DNA from: Anadara kagoshimensis
Lineage: Eukaryota; Mollusca; Bivalvia; Arcoida; Arcidae
Assembly (NCBI GenBank): GCA_021292105.1
Contig: CM037864.1
Coordinates: forward strand, 4,312,413-4,376,412
Length of the DNA stretch: 64,000 nucleotides
Direction: 5' to 3'
The position numbers and the translations under genes were made by a program. The notes below the pieces were generated by a model. The model ran no database searches. It saw only the letters and a program-made list of their open reading frames with translations, and had not been told where the DNA came from. Below, piece after piece: positions 12,355 through 24,785 of this stretch (position 1 is the stretch's first letter; the number at the start of each line of letters is the position of its first letter).

Positions 12355-12685
12355 GATAGGTGGCTAGGTAGCTCAGTGGGTAGAGCATCCCGCTAGTATT
12401 GGGAAGGCCCCAGGTTCAAGTCCTGGTTTGGTCGCTGCATTTTTTCCCTTTCCTGTTACATTTGGGGACTGGTCCAACTCTAGGAAGTGGCTGACCAACA
12501 GGTTGGTCCAAGGGTCAGACATCATTTTTATGTAGCAACAATATGATGACATCAGTAACCTAGGAGATCAGGGTTATTACATGGGTTTATTATTGTTAAA
12601 ATTTCTGTACCTTTACCTATAGCTGGTGACATCTCGATATAAGTGAAATATATTTGACTGGAATTCAATCAATTAACCAAAATCA
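12355..12685 (+). mobile_element. tRNA-derived SINE with intact head
   Basis: A Pol III-type tRNA-like head (12362-12434) is followed by a ~170 bp body and the tail ACCTATAGCTGGTGACATCT, then ATATAAGTGAAATA and a terminal ATTCAATCAATTAA run. The same tail ends other SINE copies in the window whose heads and bodies differ. It lies 70 bases after the first exon's donor. Boundaries are approximate because no clear target-site duplication was found. Confidence 0.75.
12362..12434 (+). tRNA. tRNA-Thr(AGU)-like cloverleaf, probably the SINE head
   Basis: The 73 nt fold into a complete cloverleaf. The acceptor stem has seven pairs (four of them G-U), the D stem is GCTC/GAGC, the anticodon stem has five pairs with loop CTAGTAT (T33, anticodon AGT, A37), the variable loop has five bases, and the T stem is CCAGG/CCTGG with loop TTCAAGT. 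The A box TAGCTCAGTGG and B box GGTTCAAGTCC are intact. The G-U-rich acceptor and the SINE body that follows argue for a retroposon head and against a working tRNA gene. Confidence 0.3.
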
Positions 12686-14046
12686 CCTGGAAAATTCAAA
12701 CAGACCATGGAATAAAATATATACCATGTTACACCTGGGTCTTGTGACAGCGTAAATCACTGATGACAGCATGATGATTCATTAAGAACAGATTATATAA
12801 TACCCATCCAATATTATTGTCTCCATGACGATAATTTACCCATTAAAAAAGCTTTAGATTTATACCTACACTGGCCAATTCAAAAGGTATTATCATAATG
12901 TGCAACAAAAAAGAAGGCATTTTTGAATTGCTTCATTTATGAAAAAAAATGTCAAGAAGTAAAATGGACCCTTATATAATCTCAAAGTAAAAATGGAAAT
13001 AAAACTTGATGTACATGCAAATCCAAAATTTAAAAAATTGTATTGATAACAAAAAATGTAAAAAAAAAAAAAAAAGCAATTACCTAATGTGTTCAAGAAA
13101 GAGTGATGATTCAAGAAAAAATTTAAATTATTTGAAAGCGGAAAAAAAAAAATCTCTTAAAGCAATTACCTACAGCTGCTGTAAATTAAAGGTCAAAGGT
13201 CAGTGTATTATCACTTCACTCATTATGGTCTTAACATTTTTTTTAATTTCTTAAAAGGGATATGAAAATAATAATCTTATAATCATCTTCAAATTAGTTA
13301 ATCAACCGGAGACATGTCATCTAAATTAAACAAAAAAAATATTGTCATGAAGATTTTTTTGTCTTTCCTAAAGTAAATTCATTATTGGATGGAGAACTAC
13401 CATTTTTATGGTTCATCTTCCCATCATCCTTCGCATCACGATTTCTTAATCTGTCATAACACTGTTAGACGGAATACGTTTTTATTATTTCGGATTCCAC
13501 ATATAATACCTTGCTTTATTACTTCTGATATAAATTTTGTATTAACCTGGCCATAGATTGGAAGTTCTCATATTTAAAGCCGTTACCATAGCAACTAGAA
13601 CGCAATGTACAGAATTCAGCTATAGAGTAATGAGAGAGTTTGAATCCAATGATGATCATACTTATTGTTGAACACAGAAATAAAACTCCATGAAAACCAA
13701 GACTTTTCTAATAAAGAATCGGCAAAACATCAATACGGCATCATTTGCATATATCTAACACGGTGAAAGAGCTAGTATGAATGACAGGTGTTCCAATAAG
13801 TCGTTTATAAAGATTGGACAAATCACAAAGCCTATCATCGTCTTCTCGTCAGTTCAGTCAGCGACAAGGGTAGGAGGGTTTTGTAATCCTGCTTGAAAGC
13901 CAATAAAACAAACAGTTTGTGTAAACATGCTCTTTTGCCGCCTTTTGACTTTGATAAGACTTATCATTAAAGCATGTCATTACACTTTGAAGTCTCCTGA
14001 AGATCCGTGAGATCATCCTGCGAAAATAGGCAATATTGCAGATAGG

Positions 14047-14170
14047 GAAAATTAAAAATTGACAAGCTCAAAAAGGCTATATAACGGATCTGTGAAAATT
14101 AAAAATTGACAAGCTCAAAAAGGCTATACATATTACCACTCCAAGAAAATTAAAAATTGACAAGCTCAAC
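14047..14170 (+). repeat. Three ~51 bp repeats
   Basis: AAAATTAAAAATTGACAAGC followed by TCAAAAAGGCTATA occurs twice, and a third copy stops after ACAAGCTCAA. Confidence 0.85.
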
Positions 14171-15253
14171 TTGAATATGAAATCTGTCAATATTTTGATG
14201 GTGGGACTAGTACAGTTTGATTAATACCTCCAGCAATATTTTCAAAGTGATTAGCAAAATTTGGTAAATCAAATATTTGTTTAGTTCTCTATGGTGATAC
14301 TTTCTGTGAACTTTTTGTTGGGGATTTAATCATGATGAAGGTTCTTTATAAAGCAATAATAAAGCAACACATCTGTCAGCTGATTTCTATACTCTTCCCA
14401 TAATGCAACAGGAAGTAGTGTGTGCAGAAGATGTCACATGTGCAGCGCTCATTGCTGAAATGAACAACAATGTGAAACTACAAGCATCTAAAGCAAGAAA
14501 TATTTCCTTGGAGTGTGTAATAGCTGAAATGTGTTTTCCAACTTGTATACAATGCTATGGTGGGAATTTACAGAATACCCTTGTAATGCCACAGTGAGGG
14601 TTTTTAATTGTGCTGACTCTACCATGGCATTTGAGACTTTGCTCTTAAAGTTCAAAGTTGATGGACCCGGTTTCTGGGGAATTTTAGGGGCTCAAATACT
14701 ATGATTCATGAACTGTAATGGCTTGGGTACATTTCCTCAGTCAGGTAGACTACTCTTTATCAAATTCTAGTCAGTGTAGTGTCCATAAAACTTGGGACCT
14801 AGCTTTTGACACTCATTGACAAATAAGAAAAAACACATACAACCCATAACTCATGCAAACACATGTTGACACAGTAATATGTTTACTGAATGTGTTTACT
14901 TGACTTCATTGATAATTAGCACCCAGATACACAAAGAATTTATCAGACGTTTCCAAGTAGTTGTATTTGCACAGTGCACACTTAGTCTGCAATACAAGCC
15001 AACATTCTGTTGATATAACACTAGCCAACATTACAGCAACAGGAAACGTGAGTGAGTCATAAGCACGCAGATGGCCTGGTGCTCTCTCAGACTTAGTGAC
15101 TAGCAGACTCGCAACTTATGGAGAAAAATTTAAATATTGATATAAGTTTAAAGAAATTGTTGTTTACACTTGAGAGCTGAATGCTTTAATTTATTATCGG
15201 CTTTTGGATATAACTTGTATTAATTACTTCAAGTTTAATATATATTGTGATAG

Positions 15254-15355
15254 AGTCCAACCTGCCTTAAAGGCCACCTCTATATAAGGGTCACCTGCTT
15301 ATAAAGACCAGCAAAATTTTATCCCAGTTGTTCTTTATATATATTATTCGAACAT
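15254..15355 (+). mobile_element. CAGT element, truncated copy
   Basis: The left half only: AGTCCAACCTGCCTTAAAGG, CCACCTCTATATAAGGGTC and GACCAGCAAAATTTTATCCC. The sequence TTAAATATATATTGTGATA beyond it prefaces the next copy as well, suggesting a local duplication. Confidence 0.65.
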
Positions 15356-15385
15356 GCATATTTTCAAGTTAAATATATATTGTGA

Positions 15386-15549
15386 TACAGTCAAACCTGC
15401 TTTAAGGTCACCTCTATTTAAGGGTCACCTACTTATAAAGACCAGCAGAATTTCTTTATTCATATTATTTGAACACGCAATATAAAGGCCACCTGTCCAT
15501 AAAGGCTACTGTTTCCCTTGGGTGGCCTTTATAGACAGGTTTGACTGTA
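15386..15549 (+). mobile_element. CAGT element, complete copy abutting a satellite
   Basis: It runs from TACAGTCAAACCTGC to ACAGGTTTGACTGTA. Its last bases are the first bases of the 48 bp satellite that begins immediately after, and the satellite unit carries the same end motif. Confidence 0.75.
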
Positions 15550-16436
15550 CAGTAAAACCTGTCTATAATGGCCGATTATATATATCACTTGTCTGTATAG
15601 TAAAACCTGTCTATAATGGCCGATTATATATATCACTTGTCTGTATAGTAAAACCTGTCTATAATGGCCGATTATATATATCACTTAACTGTACAGTAAA
15701 ACCTGTCTATAATGGCCGATTATATATATCACTTGTCTGTATAGTAAAACCTGTCTATAATGGCCGATTATATATATCACTTGTCTGTATAGTAAAACCT
15801 GTCTATAATGGCCGATTATATATATCACTTGTCTGTATAGTAAAACCTGTCTATAATGGCCGATTATATATATCACTTGTCTGTATAGTAAAACCTGTCT
15901 ATAATGGCCGATTATATATATCACTTGACTGTACAGTAAAACCTGTCTATAATGGCCGATTATATATATCACTTGACTGTACAGTAAAACCTGTCTATAA
16001 TGGCCGATTATATATATCACTTGACTGTACAGTAAAACCTGTCTATAATGGCCGATTATATATATCACTTGTCTGTATAGTAAAACCTGTCTATAATGGC
16101 CGATTATATATATCACTTGTCTGTATACTAAAACCTGTCTATAATGGCCGATTATATATATCACTTGACTGTACAGTAAAACCTGTCTATAATGGCCGAT
16201 TATATATATCACTTGTCTGTATAGTAAAACCTGTCTATAATGGCCGATTATATATATCACTTGACTGTACAGTAAAACCTGTCTATAATGGCCGATTATA
16301 TATATCACTTGACTGTACAGTAAAACCTGTCTATAATGGCCGATTATATATATCACTTGACTGTACAGTAAAACCTGTCTATAATGGCCGATTATATATG
16401 TCACTTGTCTGTATAGTAAAACCTGTCTATAGTGAC
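15544..16436 (+). repeat. 48 bp satellite array, ~18.5 copies
   Basis: Head-to-tail units of exactly 48 bp contain AGTAAAACCTGTCTATAATG and GCCGATTATATATATCACTT. Copies are nearly identical; most variation is in the ten-base linker, which is either GTCTGTATAG or GACTGTACAG (one TAACTGTACAG at 15684). Because 48 is a multiple of three, long open frames occur on both strands (15522-16445 plus, 15685-16404 minus). They are artefacts and not genes. The homogeneity indicates recent amplification or strong conversion. Confidence 0.95.
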
Positions 16437-16506
16437 TATCAGTAAAACGACATTACTTCACTCCACCATCCCTGAACTTCCCATTTCAAAATAAGTGTAA
16501 GAAGGG

Positions 16507-16855
16507 CATAAAACCTGCGGTATCTCAGTGGTAGAGTGCTGGTGTCATATGTCGGAAGTCAGGGGTTCAAACGTGCCGGGTCTGACCAAGACTTGCAACT
16601 AAGTAATGACTGTTTTTTTCGTCAAGCACCCAGCATTTAAAAATGAAAGTCAGGGGGTCCTTCGGAAGAGGCCTTAAAACCAATGCCCTGTGTCACAGCA
16701 GGCATAGCATATTAAAGAAATCTCCCTACACATTGCCCTAAGCTTACTGCAAAGGTAAAAATTTAAATTATACTGACTTTTCACCTATAGCTGGTGATGT
16801 CTCAATGTAGGTGAAATATTCTTCACTGGGACACAAAACCCCATTCAATCAATCA
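16507..16855 (+). mobile_element. SINE (type A), near full length
   Basis: A degenerate tRNA-like head has an A-box-like TATCTCAGTGGTAGAG and a B-box-like GGGGTTCAAAC. The body contains GTCTGACCAAGACTTG, CTTCGGAAGAGGCCTTAAAA and TTAAAGAAATCTCCCTACAC. The tail is CACCTATAGCTGGTGATGTC followed by GTAGGTGAAATATTC and an ATTCAATCAATC end. Related copies lie at 37335, 42088 and 20400 (plus) and at 11722, 48965, 61033 and 61750 (minus). Confidence 0.8.
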
Positions 16856-18495
16856 ATCTATCTACTCCACCCATAAACAACAAAATAAACCTTGTACAAA
16901 AGAGAAGGTATTAAAAATATCCTAACGCAATCCCTCATATAAACCTGTTTAAGAACAATGAATGACGAACAAGCTTAATTTTTTGATCAATTTAATCATG
17001 ATTTTTATGATCATATAATATTATTGTTATAATAACAAGAAGATTCTCCCGATATTTATCTCAAAAAACAAATCAACATGGTCATATAAAAATATATGTA
17101 TTCCTTATATATAATGCCATAAAAAAATTTTCATAATCATAAAATTTGAAAAATATTCTCATTTTTAGTATATCTTGTATCTATCTAGTAAATTTGTTTA
17201 TATAGATAAATTGATTATTTCTTCACAATATTACATATTATTTCATTTTTCTGTCTTTCTTTATGATGTCGTCTGCCATTGCTGTTTTTTATGACAAACT
17301 TTTATTGACATAATCAGATATTTTACGACCAGCGACATCAGACAAACTCGTAATGTTTCCTTCCCAAAGTCGTAATAAACAAAAGAAGAAAGCATCAGCC
17401 CATATGTTCTGGCTTGATCCAACCTATGCGGAAACAATTAAAAATACTCCAGTGTTTAAACTAAAATCTTGTGTTCTGTCAACTTGACCATCATCTGAAG
17501 AAAACCCCTTCAATCACCATATGCTATCATGTTCTAATTATGTGCATGATATTTTGTAATTCTCCGTTAAAACTAGCATGAGATTACTAAAATCCTTCAC
17601 AAGGTTATAAAACTCCGCTAAAAAAATGTTACTATATGACCAACAAAGCTATTAAATCATTATTATCCCGATAACACTAAAGCCTTCTTGTGTCATTTTT
17701 ATTTCTCCAGAAATCACAGGAGATTATGCAAATTCAAACAAGACATACATTTTGGTTAAAAGTTCAATTTTTTCGTGCAATAACGCAGCAAAAAATAATA
17801 GTGTGTAAAACAGTTATTTTTGTTTTTCGCGTTTTCGATTCCTTCATTAATGAATATATTGCTTAAACGAGGAATCAATGTTCATTAAAATTAGTTGACA
17901 ACAATGGCACTTTCAAGATGCAGCAGTGACTGGTTAGTAAACTCAGGCGGATTACAATGGAATTATAATAAATAAAAAATAATCCGTAGAAAAAGTGGAT
18001 CTTTACAAAAAGAATGGATCCGTCGCTGATCGGCGGGAAGTTATCTGTAAGTCAATCAAGCTTTAATCTGTTTCTATTAGGCTTGTATCATAGATAAATC
18101 ATGAGACATAATCTGTCTTATAAAGAAGACACATGATAATGAACTTTTAAAGACAAAGACACTAACCTATGATGACGAAACAAATAAGCGGGGACAGGTG
18201 TTACGGTGTACCTTTTAATTGATGGATCGTTTTAATAAACTTTTAAACAGCAGAGACAAATCTGTGTGAATCATCATTGTTTTCTTAACTTCACTGCTAC
18301 GAAATATTCCTAACGTTTTGTCTAATGTTTTGGAATTTCCAAGTACCTGATGATCTTTCTGTATGTAACATTGTATGCTGGCTTGAACAGGGTTTAAACC
18401 TATAGCATCTTCCAAACAATAAGCACCTGCTATACAAACCAAGTTTTCTAAAGGACTGTATTGTAAAACCTGCAATAGTGACAACCTTTTTATAA

Positions 18496-18678
18496 TACAG
18501 TCCAACCTGCCTTAAAGGCCACCTCTATATAAGGGTCACCTGCTTATAAAGGCCAGTAAAATTGTATCCCAATTGTTCTTTATTCATATCATTTTAACCT
18601 GTATATAAAGACCACCTGTCCCTAAAGGCCACTTTAACTGGCTCCCTTAGGTGGCCCTTATAGACAGGTTTGGCTGTA
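18496..18678 (+). mobile_element. CAGT element, complete copy
   Basis: It starts TACAGTCCAACCTGCC and ends ACAGGTTTGGCTGTA. The internal landmarks CCACCTCTATATAAGGGTCA and TGTTCTTTATTCATAT are conserved. Confidence 0.75.
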
Positions 18679-18752
18679 CTGTATAAAGACCACCTGGCTA
18701 TTATGACCAGTTTTAAGGTCTATATCCTTCATATTTCAACCAAAAGAACCTC

Positions 18753-18935
18753 TACAGTCCAACCTGTCTTAAAGGCCACCTCTATATAAGGGCAACCTGT
18801 TTATAAAGGCAAGTAGAATTGTGTCTCAATTGTTCTTTATTCATATTACATAAACTTGTCTATAAAGGCCACCTGCCAGTAAAGGCTACTTTTACTGGTC
18901 TCCTTGTGTGGCCTTTATGGACACGTTTGACTGTA
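18753..18935 (+). mobile_element. CAGT element, complete copy
   Basis: It starts TACAGTCCAACCTGTC and ends ACACGTTTGACTGTA. It lies 75 bases after the previous copy in the same orientation. Confidence 0.75.
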
Positions 18936-20399
18936 TATAAAACCCCCTATCTATATAGATATACAGAAGGTCCTACGGTAGATCTTAATATACTGGCTTC
19001 ATTCTGATTTGTTTGCTTTACCACACTTTTGAGGGTCTGTAACAACTAAATATGTCCCTTTTATCGAACACACAGAAATGTCTATAATCAAAACTGTCTA
19101 AGAATACACTTCAACCAACTAAAATATCTATATATAAATATGTTCTGAAATAAATACAGCACAACCAAATACAATTTACAAAAGGAAAAAAAAACTGAAA
19201 CCGGATACAGGAAAAACAAAAACAAAAAATGACAAAAAATACTTTATAATCTTCTGTCTATTGATTTTTGTGTAGTAATTTCTCTTGAAAACAAACACTC
19301 CATCATTTTTTTGTGATATAGCCGGGGTCCATTTACACAATCGTTAATTTTTCCCTTATTTATGATGTTGTGTGGTCAATATTTACGTGCTAGATATAAT
19401 TACGTTTTTTCGATATCACAACGCTGACAGGATTATGATACAGCCCCTTATTTTTATACTGGTATGATAACACTTTTGAGGACAACTATGCGGGGACCAT
19501 ACTTATGGACAGGTGATGGAAGATCATTAAAATGCTTTCTCGATAACTGAAGCTCATTTCCTTCAACTCAGGTAGCCATTTGCAAGAAGCTTTGAAGCAT
19601 GCTTTCAAATGCAAGGGGTCAACTCAAAACATTTTTTACAAACTGGATAATGCTGAAACAGCATATTTGGCTAAATAAGGTAGTAAAAAAATTATCAATA
19701 AACAGTTTATCATCAGAATGAACTATACAGACTTTCAATGACATTGAGTGTTTATAGAAAATGAGTTTTTATATTTCAGTCAAGCTATTTTTATAAATAT
19801 CAAGTCACCAGAATATATATAGCTTAGCTAAGTGAAGCTGTAAATATTACACCTGTCAAAGAACAATTAACAATTACCGGTATGGTTCTTTGTCATACCC
19901 CCACCTCCATCAGTTTTTAAGGTCTCATCAGAATAGATTCAAGTATTTCATAGTACTCGTGTATGTCACCATAACATCAGAATTAAAGTTTATTGATAAA
20001 TAAACCCAACTGCTTCATTGTTGATGTGCAGTCAGCAAGTTTAGGTCAAGCGACCAGCTAAAACTGGTAGCACTTGTTCCTGTGGAGTATACCAATTAAA
20101 TTATGTGCAAGTATTGTTTTATGATGCACCTGGGAAGTATATACAACAATAGCAGCTACATGGTCAAGGTCAAAATTAAATTATAAAATAATTAGCTTAT
20201 CCCTTAGTGCTACGACTGTAAAATCTAATAAGTCATAATGACTCTCTACACCATAAATGTCACATATAGATCTCAAAGAAAAAGGAAAAATTGGTGAAAA
20301 ATTTGTTTAAGAAAATTTTGTTTTTTAAGCAGTTCAGAAGAATTCTGGTATTTAGAGGTCCATGAAATTATACCAGGGGACTAAAACCTGTCTGCTCAT

Positions 20400-20735
20400 T
20401 GTTTCAGGCAATTCTACAACTTCTTATATATCTGTGACATCTTGATGTAAGTGAAACATCAATGATATGGAAGTACTTTAAAAATACCACATGAATTTTA
20501 AAAATTTCATTCGAGGGCTTATATTTTAAGGGGTACTTCAGAAGATACTTTAAAAAACATTTTCCCATGCCACAGCATGCCTTGCATGTTAAAGAGTCGT
20601 CCCTGCACATTGCCCTGAGTGCATTTCAAAGGTAAAAATTTCTGCCACTTCACCTATAGTTGGAGACATCTCAATATAATTCAAGTGAAATCTTTTTTGT
20701 TGGTGATGTTTCAATATTAGTGAAATATTCAGTAT
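20400..20735 (+). mobile_element. SINE (type A) remnants, rearranged
   Basis: There is a tail-like GTGACATCTTGATGTAAGTG at the left. A body segment CCTTGCATGTTAAAGAGTCG, CCCTGCACATTGCCCTGAGT and a second tail CACCTATAGTTGGAGACATC follow. A third partial tail (TGTTTCAATATTAGTGAAAT) suggests nested or repeated insertion. Confidence 0.6.
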
Positions 20736-21033
20736 TGAATCAACAAATATACTATTTTAATGAACCATAATTTACTGCATTTTTAAAAATTTTCCAGCTA
20801 GCTATCATACCAGTAGTCATTTTCCTTATGCAAGGCTCTAAGGACTGACTGAATTGCTTTGTAAATAAAACAATCTAAACACTTTTGTGTGGTATAAATT
20901 TCAAAGACAACCAATTGAGTGCCATCGCTGAAGATTGATGAATATTGTTCACCCTGAGAATCAATATCTAAATGTCACTAATTTCATTTTCAAAACAAAC
21001 CTATTGGCAAACAAGCCTCGCATAATAACTTGG

Positions 21034-21277
21034 TATAGGTAAACAATATTGACCTGTTCCTTTGATCTTTCATTAGGAATATTCATATAGGAGGGTCCAC
21101 CCAATAAATGGGTAGTCTTAAGATCCAAGTTAATACATACACAGTGTACAGATTTACCCCCAGGTGAGAATATGTATACAAAATAATCATCTGTGCTCCC
21201 TATACACAGATGTACTTGGTTCGTGATAAATATTTAAATAAAAGGTCAAGTGGACAGGTCAAAGTTGTTTGCCTATA
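21034..21277 (+). mobile_element. TA-flanked MITE, 240 bp
   Basis: It starts TAGGTAAACAATATTGACCT and ends AGGTCAAAGTTGTTTGCCTA, so the ~38 bp ends are inverted repeats. TA dinucleotides flank both ends (21034-21035 and 21276-21277), as expected of Tc1/mariner-type target duplications. It has no coding capacity. An inverted sister copy lies at 41087. Confidence 0.8.
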
Positions 21278-21697
21278 CATGTTGCCGTTTTCTGTATATG
21301 TGTATACTTAGGAGAAACAGATCAATTCTTTAAAGAATTTTTGAAAACAAACACTTCCCTCTCAAGGGAAAGTGACAATGCCTTTAGAGATTTTGAAAAA
21401 CGCCGCAATCTATTACGAGACATTTTTCAATTTTAATTGCTCATTGAACTTATAATAACAATTCCGGCAGTAACATATAAATTAATGAGTTGGGTAGTAT
21501 ATATGAGCATTTTATAAACTTGAAAGAAATGAAATTACATTTTTATTTTGTCGATAAATTTCTATGGTGACACAACTTAAGCAAGAACCTACAGCCTTTT
21601 GTCCAAGACTGCTTCTTTGTCACTTCGTGTAAAAATTAATTCATTGCATTTTTTTATTTTTATACCTCTGAATTTTTCTTCTGGCAAACCATACAAC

Positions 21698-21732
<35 letters not shown>

Positions 21733-22848
21733 TATCTCTCTCTATCTCTGAAATAGTTTTTTAACCCCAGGATGAATTTTTCTTCTGGTAAACCATACAT
21801 TCATACTTTTTTGAAACATTCTATCTATGAGCTGACAAAATAAAGTGTTACTTCTATTCTTCATATACTAGATATATATACAGCAGGGGTTACCAAGACG
21901 ACATGGGGTTACTGAGACAACACGTATGATATAATTTGTATGACACTTTGCTACCGTAATGTCATCTTACCCATAAACCATAAACTCTCAGCCTTTGATG
22001 TAGAAATCTGGAAGCCATCAAACACCCCAGGAAATACTCTTACTACTGTACTTATCCACATAATAATTCTTCATTAAAACTTACTATATTGTCATTTTAC
22101 TGACAAAAATGGGAGGGTCAGCATCTTCAGCTGTGAGTTTGATTTAGTGATCAATGGCCAGTAGGTCATTACAAGTATAATATTTTTCTGTCATTAAAAG
22201 TTTAATATTTCTACAAGTGTAATATTTCACATCTTTAGCAGAAACATTTAAACAGCAAGTGTTCTATGTGTAGGCCAAAAATTAGCCACAGAAACAGGGA
22301 ATAAAGTACACAGGAATCTGTTTTACAAAGGGCAGTCAATGAAAGGCTGACTGTGTGAAGGGGGTGGCCATTTTCTAATGAAGTTGATAATACAGTATCA
22401 CAGGAGTTTTGTCTAAGGTCTTTGCAATTAGACTCCCGTCTTTTGATTAAGATGTCACGATTCCCGGCTACTGACATCGAGATTATCACATTTTAATGGC
22501 TGATTGTATATCATAGCTTTATATCTACTGATGATATCAGATAGATAATCATGTGTTTGGGTGATGACAGCCGCCATTTAACATGCTTTGAATCCAACAG
22601 CTTTGATAAGATAAAAGAATTCATTAAAATCATGTCTAGTATCCTTCTGATAGATTACTTTCAATGCTGTAGATCTAAACTGACACATCAAGACAATGAC
22701 ATGATTAATACCAAGTTTTGAAAGCAAGCAATATACAATATACATCTACTGGAAAAAATTCATGTTTATTTTCATATCATATTTTCAAGTCTATTCATAA
22801 AATAATTTAAAATCAGTCCTCAATAGACTTAATAACATTTTATAGTTT

Positions 22849-23040
22849 ATTTGGAGCCTCAGTGGCCAAGAGGTTTAAAGCAGGCTTTAAAAGATCACAG
22901 CCCCTCTAACCAACTAGGTTCAAATCTCTGGTGTCAGAAAGTTTGTCAGTTAATTGTCAGGGGTAAGTGGTTTTCTCTTGGAACTCTAGTTTCTTCCACC
23001 ATTTTATGTTCATCTTATTTTCATATTTTCAATGTATATT
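22849..23040 (+). mobile_element. SINE (type B), 3' truncated
   Basis: The head has CAGTGGCCAAGAGGTTTAAA and ACTAGGTTCAAATCTCTGG, followed by TTGTCAGTTAATTGTCAGG and TAGTTTCTTCCACCATTTTA. It lies just upstream of a fuller copy at 23095. The flanks (AATCAGTCCTC and TAGACTTAATAACA) are also repeated between the two, so a ~245 bp segment was duplicated in tandem. Confidence 0.7.
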
Positions 23041-23094
23041 CACAGAATAAAGTTGAAAATCAGTCCTCTATAGACTTAATAACAATTTATAGTT

Positions 23095-23365
23095 CATTTG
23101 GGGTTTCGGTGGCCAAGTGGTTTTAAGCATGCTCTTAAAGACCACAGTCCTTCTAACCGCCCAGGTTCAAATCCCACTCAGTATAACTCCTGGTGTCAGA
23201 AAGCTTGTCAGTTAATTGTCAGAAAGTTTGTCACTTAATTGTCAGGGGTAAGTGGTTTTTTCTGGACACTCCAGTTTCTTCCACCATCCCTGAACTGACC
23301 GTCTCAATATAAGTGAAAAAAATCTTTATTGAGATATAAAACATCATTATTTCATTCGGGCCCCT
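23095..23365 (+). mobile_element. SINE (type B, long-variable-arm tRNA head)
   Basis: The head reads GGTGGCCAAGTGGTTTTAAG, with a long variable region before CCCAGGTTCAAATCCCACT, which suggests derivation from a class II (Leu/Ser-like) tRNA (inference). The body has TTGTCAGTTAATTGTCAG (partly duplicated), CAGTTTCTTCCACCATCC and CTGAACTGACCGTCTCAATA. The tail is TAAGTGAAAAAAATCTTTAT and AAACATCATTATTTCATTC. Confidence 0.75.
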
Positions 23366-24723
23366 TCCTACCTATCTTAATCACTTTCAATGATACCTGA
23401 TTTAAAATTTGTAACACCAAATATTAGATCTTTCACAGTTTCGAGAAAGACATTTACAACTGGATTTTTCTGTTAGATGAAAAATGTCGCTTTGCTTTGA
23501 AATATTGGTTTCATCTTCTTTCTCTTGTCTATGCTTCAACTGAAATTCATTTCATTCACGTGAAATTTATTTCATTCACACGTTGCAGTTGACCAAATCA
23601 AATTAAATAGGGTATAATAATGTACTAATTTCATCAAGTGCATTATCATTGTCACTGAACTGATATAAATAATCTTGTTGGATAGAAAAAATGACTTTTT
23701 TGTTTCTTTGTTCTCCCATCATTGACAGAACCCTTAATGAAAGAAAGGGGTACAAGTTACAATTTAAATGCCAAAAGATGAATCAATTATCCAAAAAAGC
23801 GGAATTCAATTAGACATCATTATACTCGGCCCACTTCATGTGGACTTTGAGACAATCAAGGACTCTTCTTAAAAGGACAATCTCACATGAAAAAATTAAT
23901 TGATAACAGAGTTTAAAGACCAAAACATAATTTCTGCAGAAACCAATATCCGGAGAGTTTAATGTCGGATGACCTCTCATCTGCTATCTAAATCCTGATT
24001 GGCCCAAGTCTAGTAACATTTCCTTTTCATAAAAAAAGTAGGAAAAAAATGTTATTAATGGTAAGTTAATAAGTTAATTTTTAATGGACTTAACTTAAAA
24101 CATTTAATTCAAATTAATTAAAAAAAACAACTTTGAATTTAAATAAAATGTATAAGGATAGCAGCAAAGATACACCAAGTCATTAAATCATTGCTATGAC
24201 AACAAAAATTTCAATAAAAGATTTATTTTTCATTTATATTTCACGTATGTACATTTTTTAAATTAATAAACCTAATTTATAAATCTTAAAAAAAATAAAT
24301 ATGAAACTAAATTCTTAAATGAAGCTAAATAGCTGAACGGTCTTTAACAATAAAGTCAATTACAAAGATAAATATCTTGAGTTGTCGTTAAGGAGGGTCA
24401 TGTGACAAATTGATTTCAATTCCAAATAAGGGCAATTACCCTCTAGGAAGAACCTTCCCTTCATTTCATCTTTCTTCATAATGTCAAGTCTTTGTCCAGG
24501 TTTTATGTTTATATTTAGCAGTGTTATTTATCCAAACATTTGTCAAACCATGCTCTTGATTTAAGTGCATTATGGGTAATTTCAAAGTAATATACGTAAT
24601 CTAATGAATCTAGTTTTGTTTATTTGAGTCAGCCAACAGACGAAAAAAAAAACAAAATAAAATAAAGCGAAAGATAGAAAGTGAATCATTAAATATTAAA
24701 TTTTAATTTTCGATATCTCTGGA

Positions 24724-24785
24724 TGTTTGCTATCAAAAAGCGGAGTTGTACGACGTTTGCTATCAAAAAGTGGAGTTGTACGTGC
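24724..24785 (+). repeat. 30 bp direct duplication
   Basis: GTTTGCTATCAAAAAGCGGA then GTTGTACG is repeated head to tail with one base change in the body. Confidence 0.85.

Noticed and set aside
15522..16445. 307-codon open frame with a 16-residue repeat
   Set aside because: It lies over a 48 bp satellite. The period is divisible by three and frames are open on both strands, so it is a satellite artefact and not a repeat protein.
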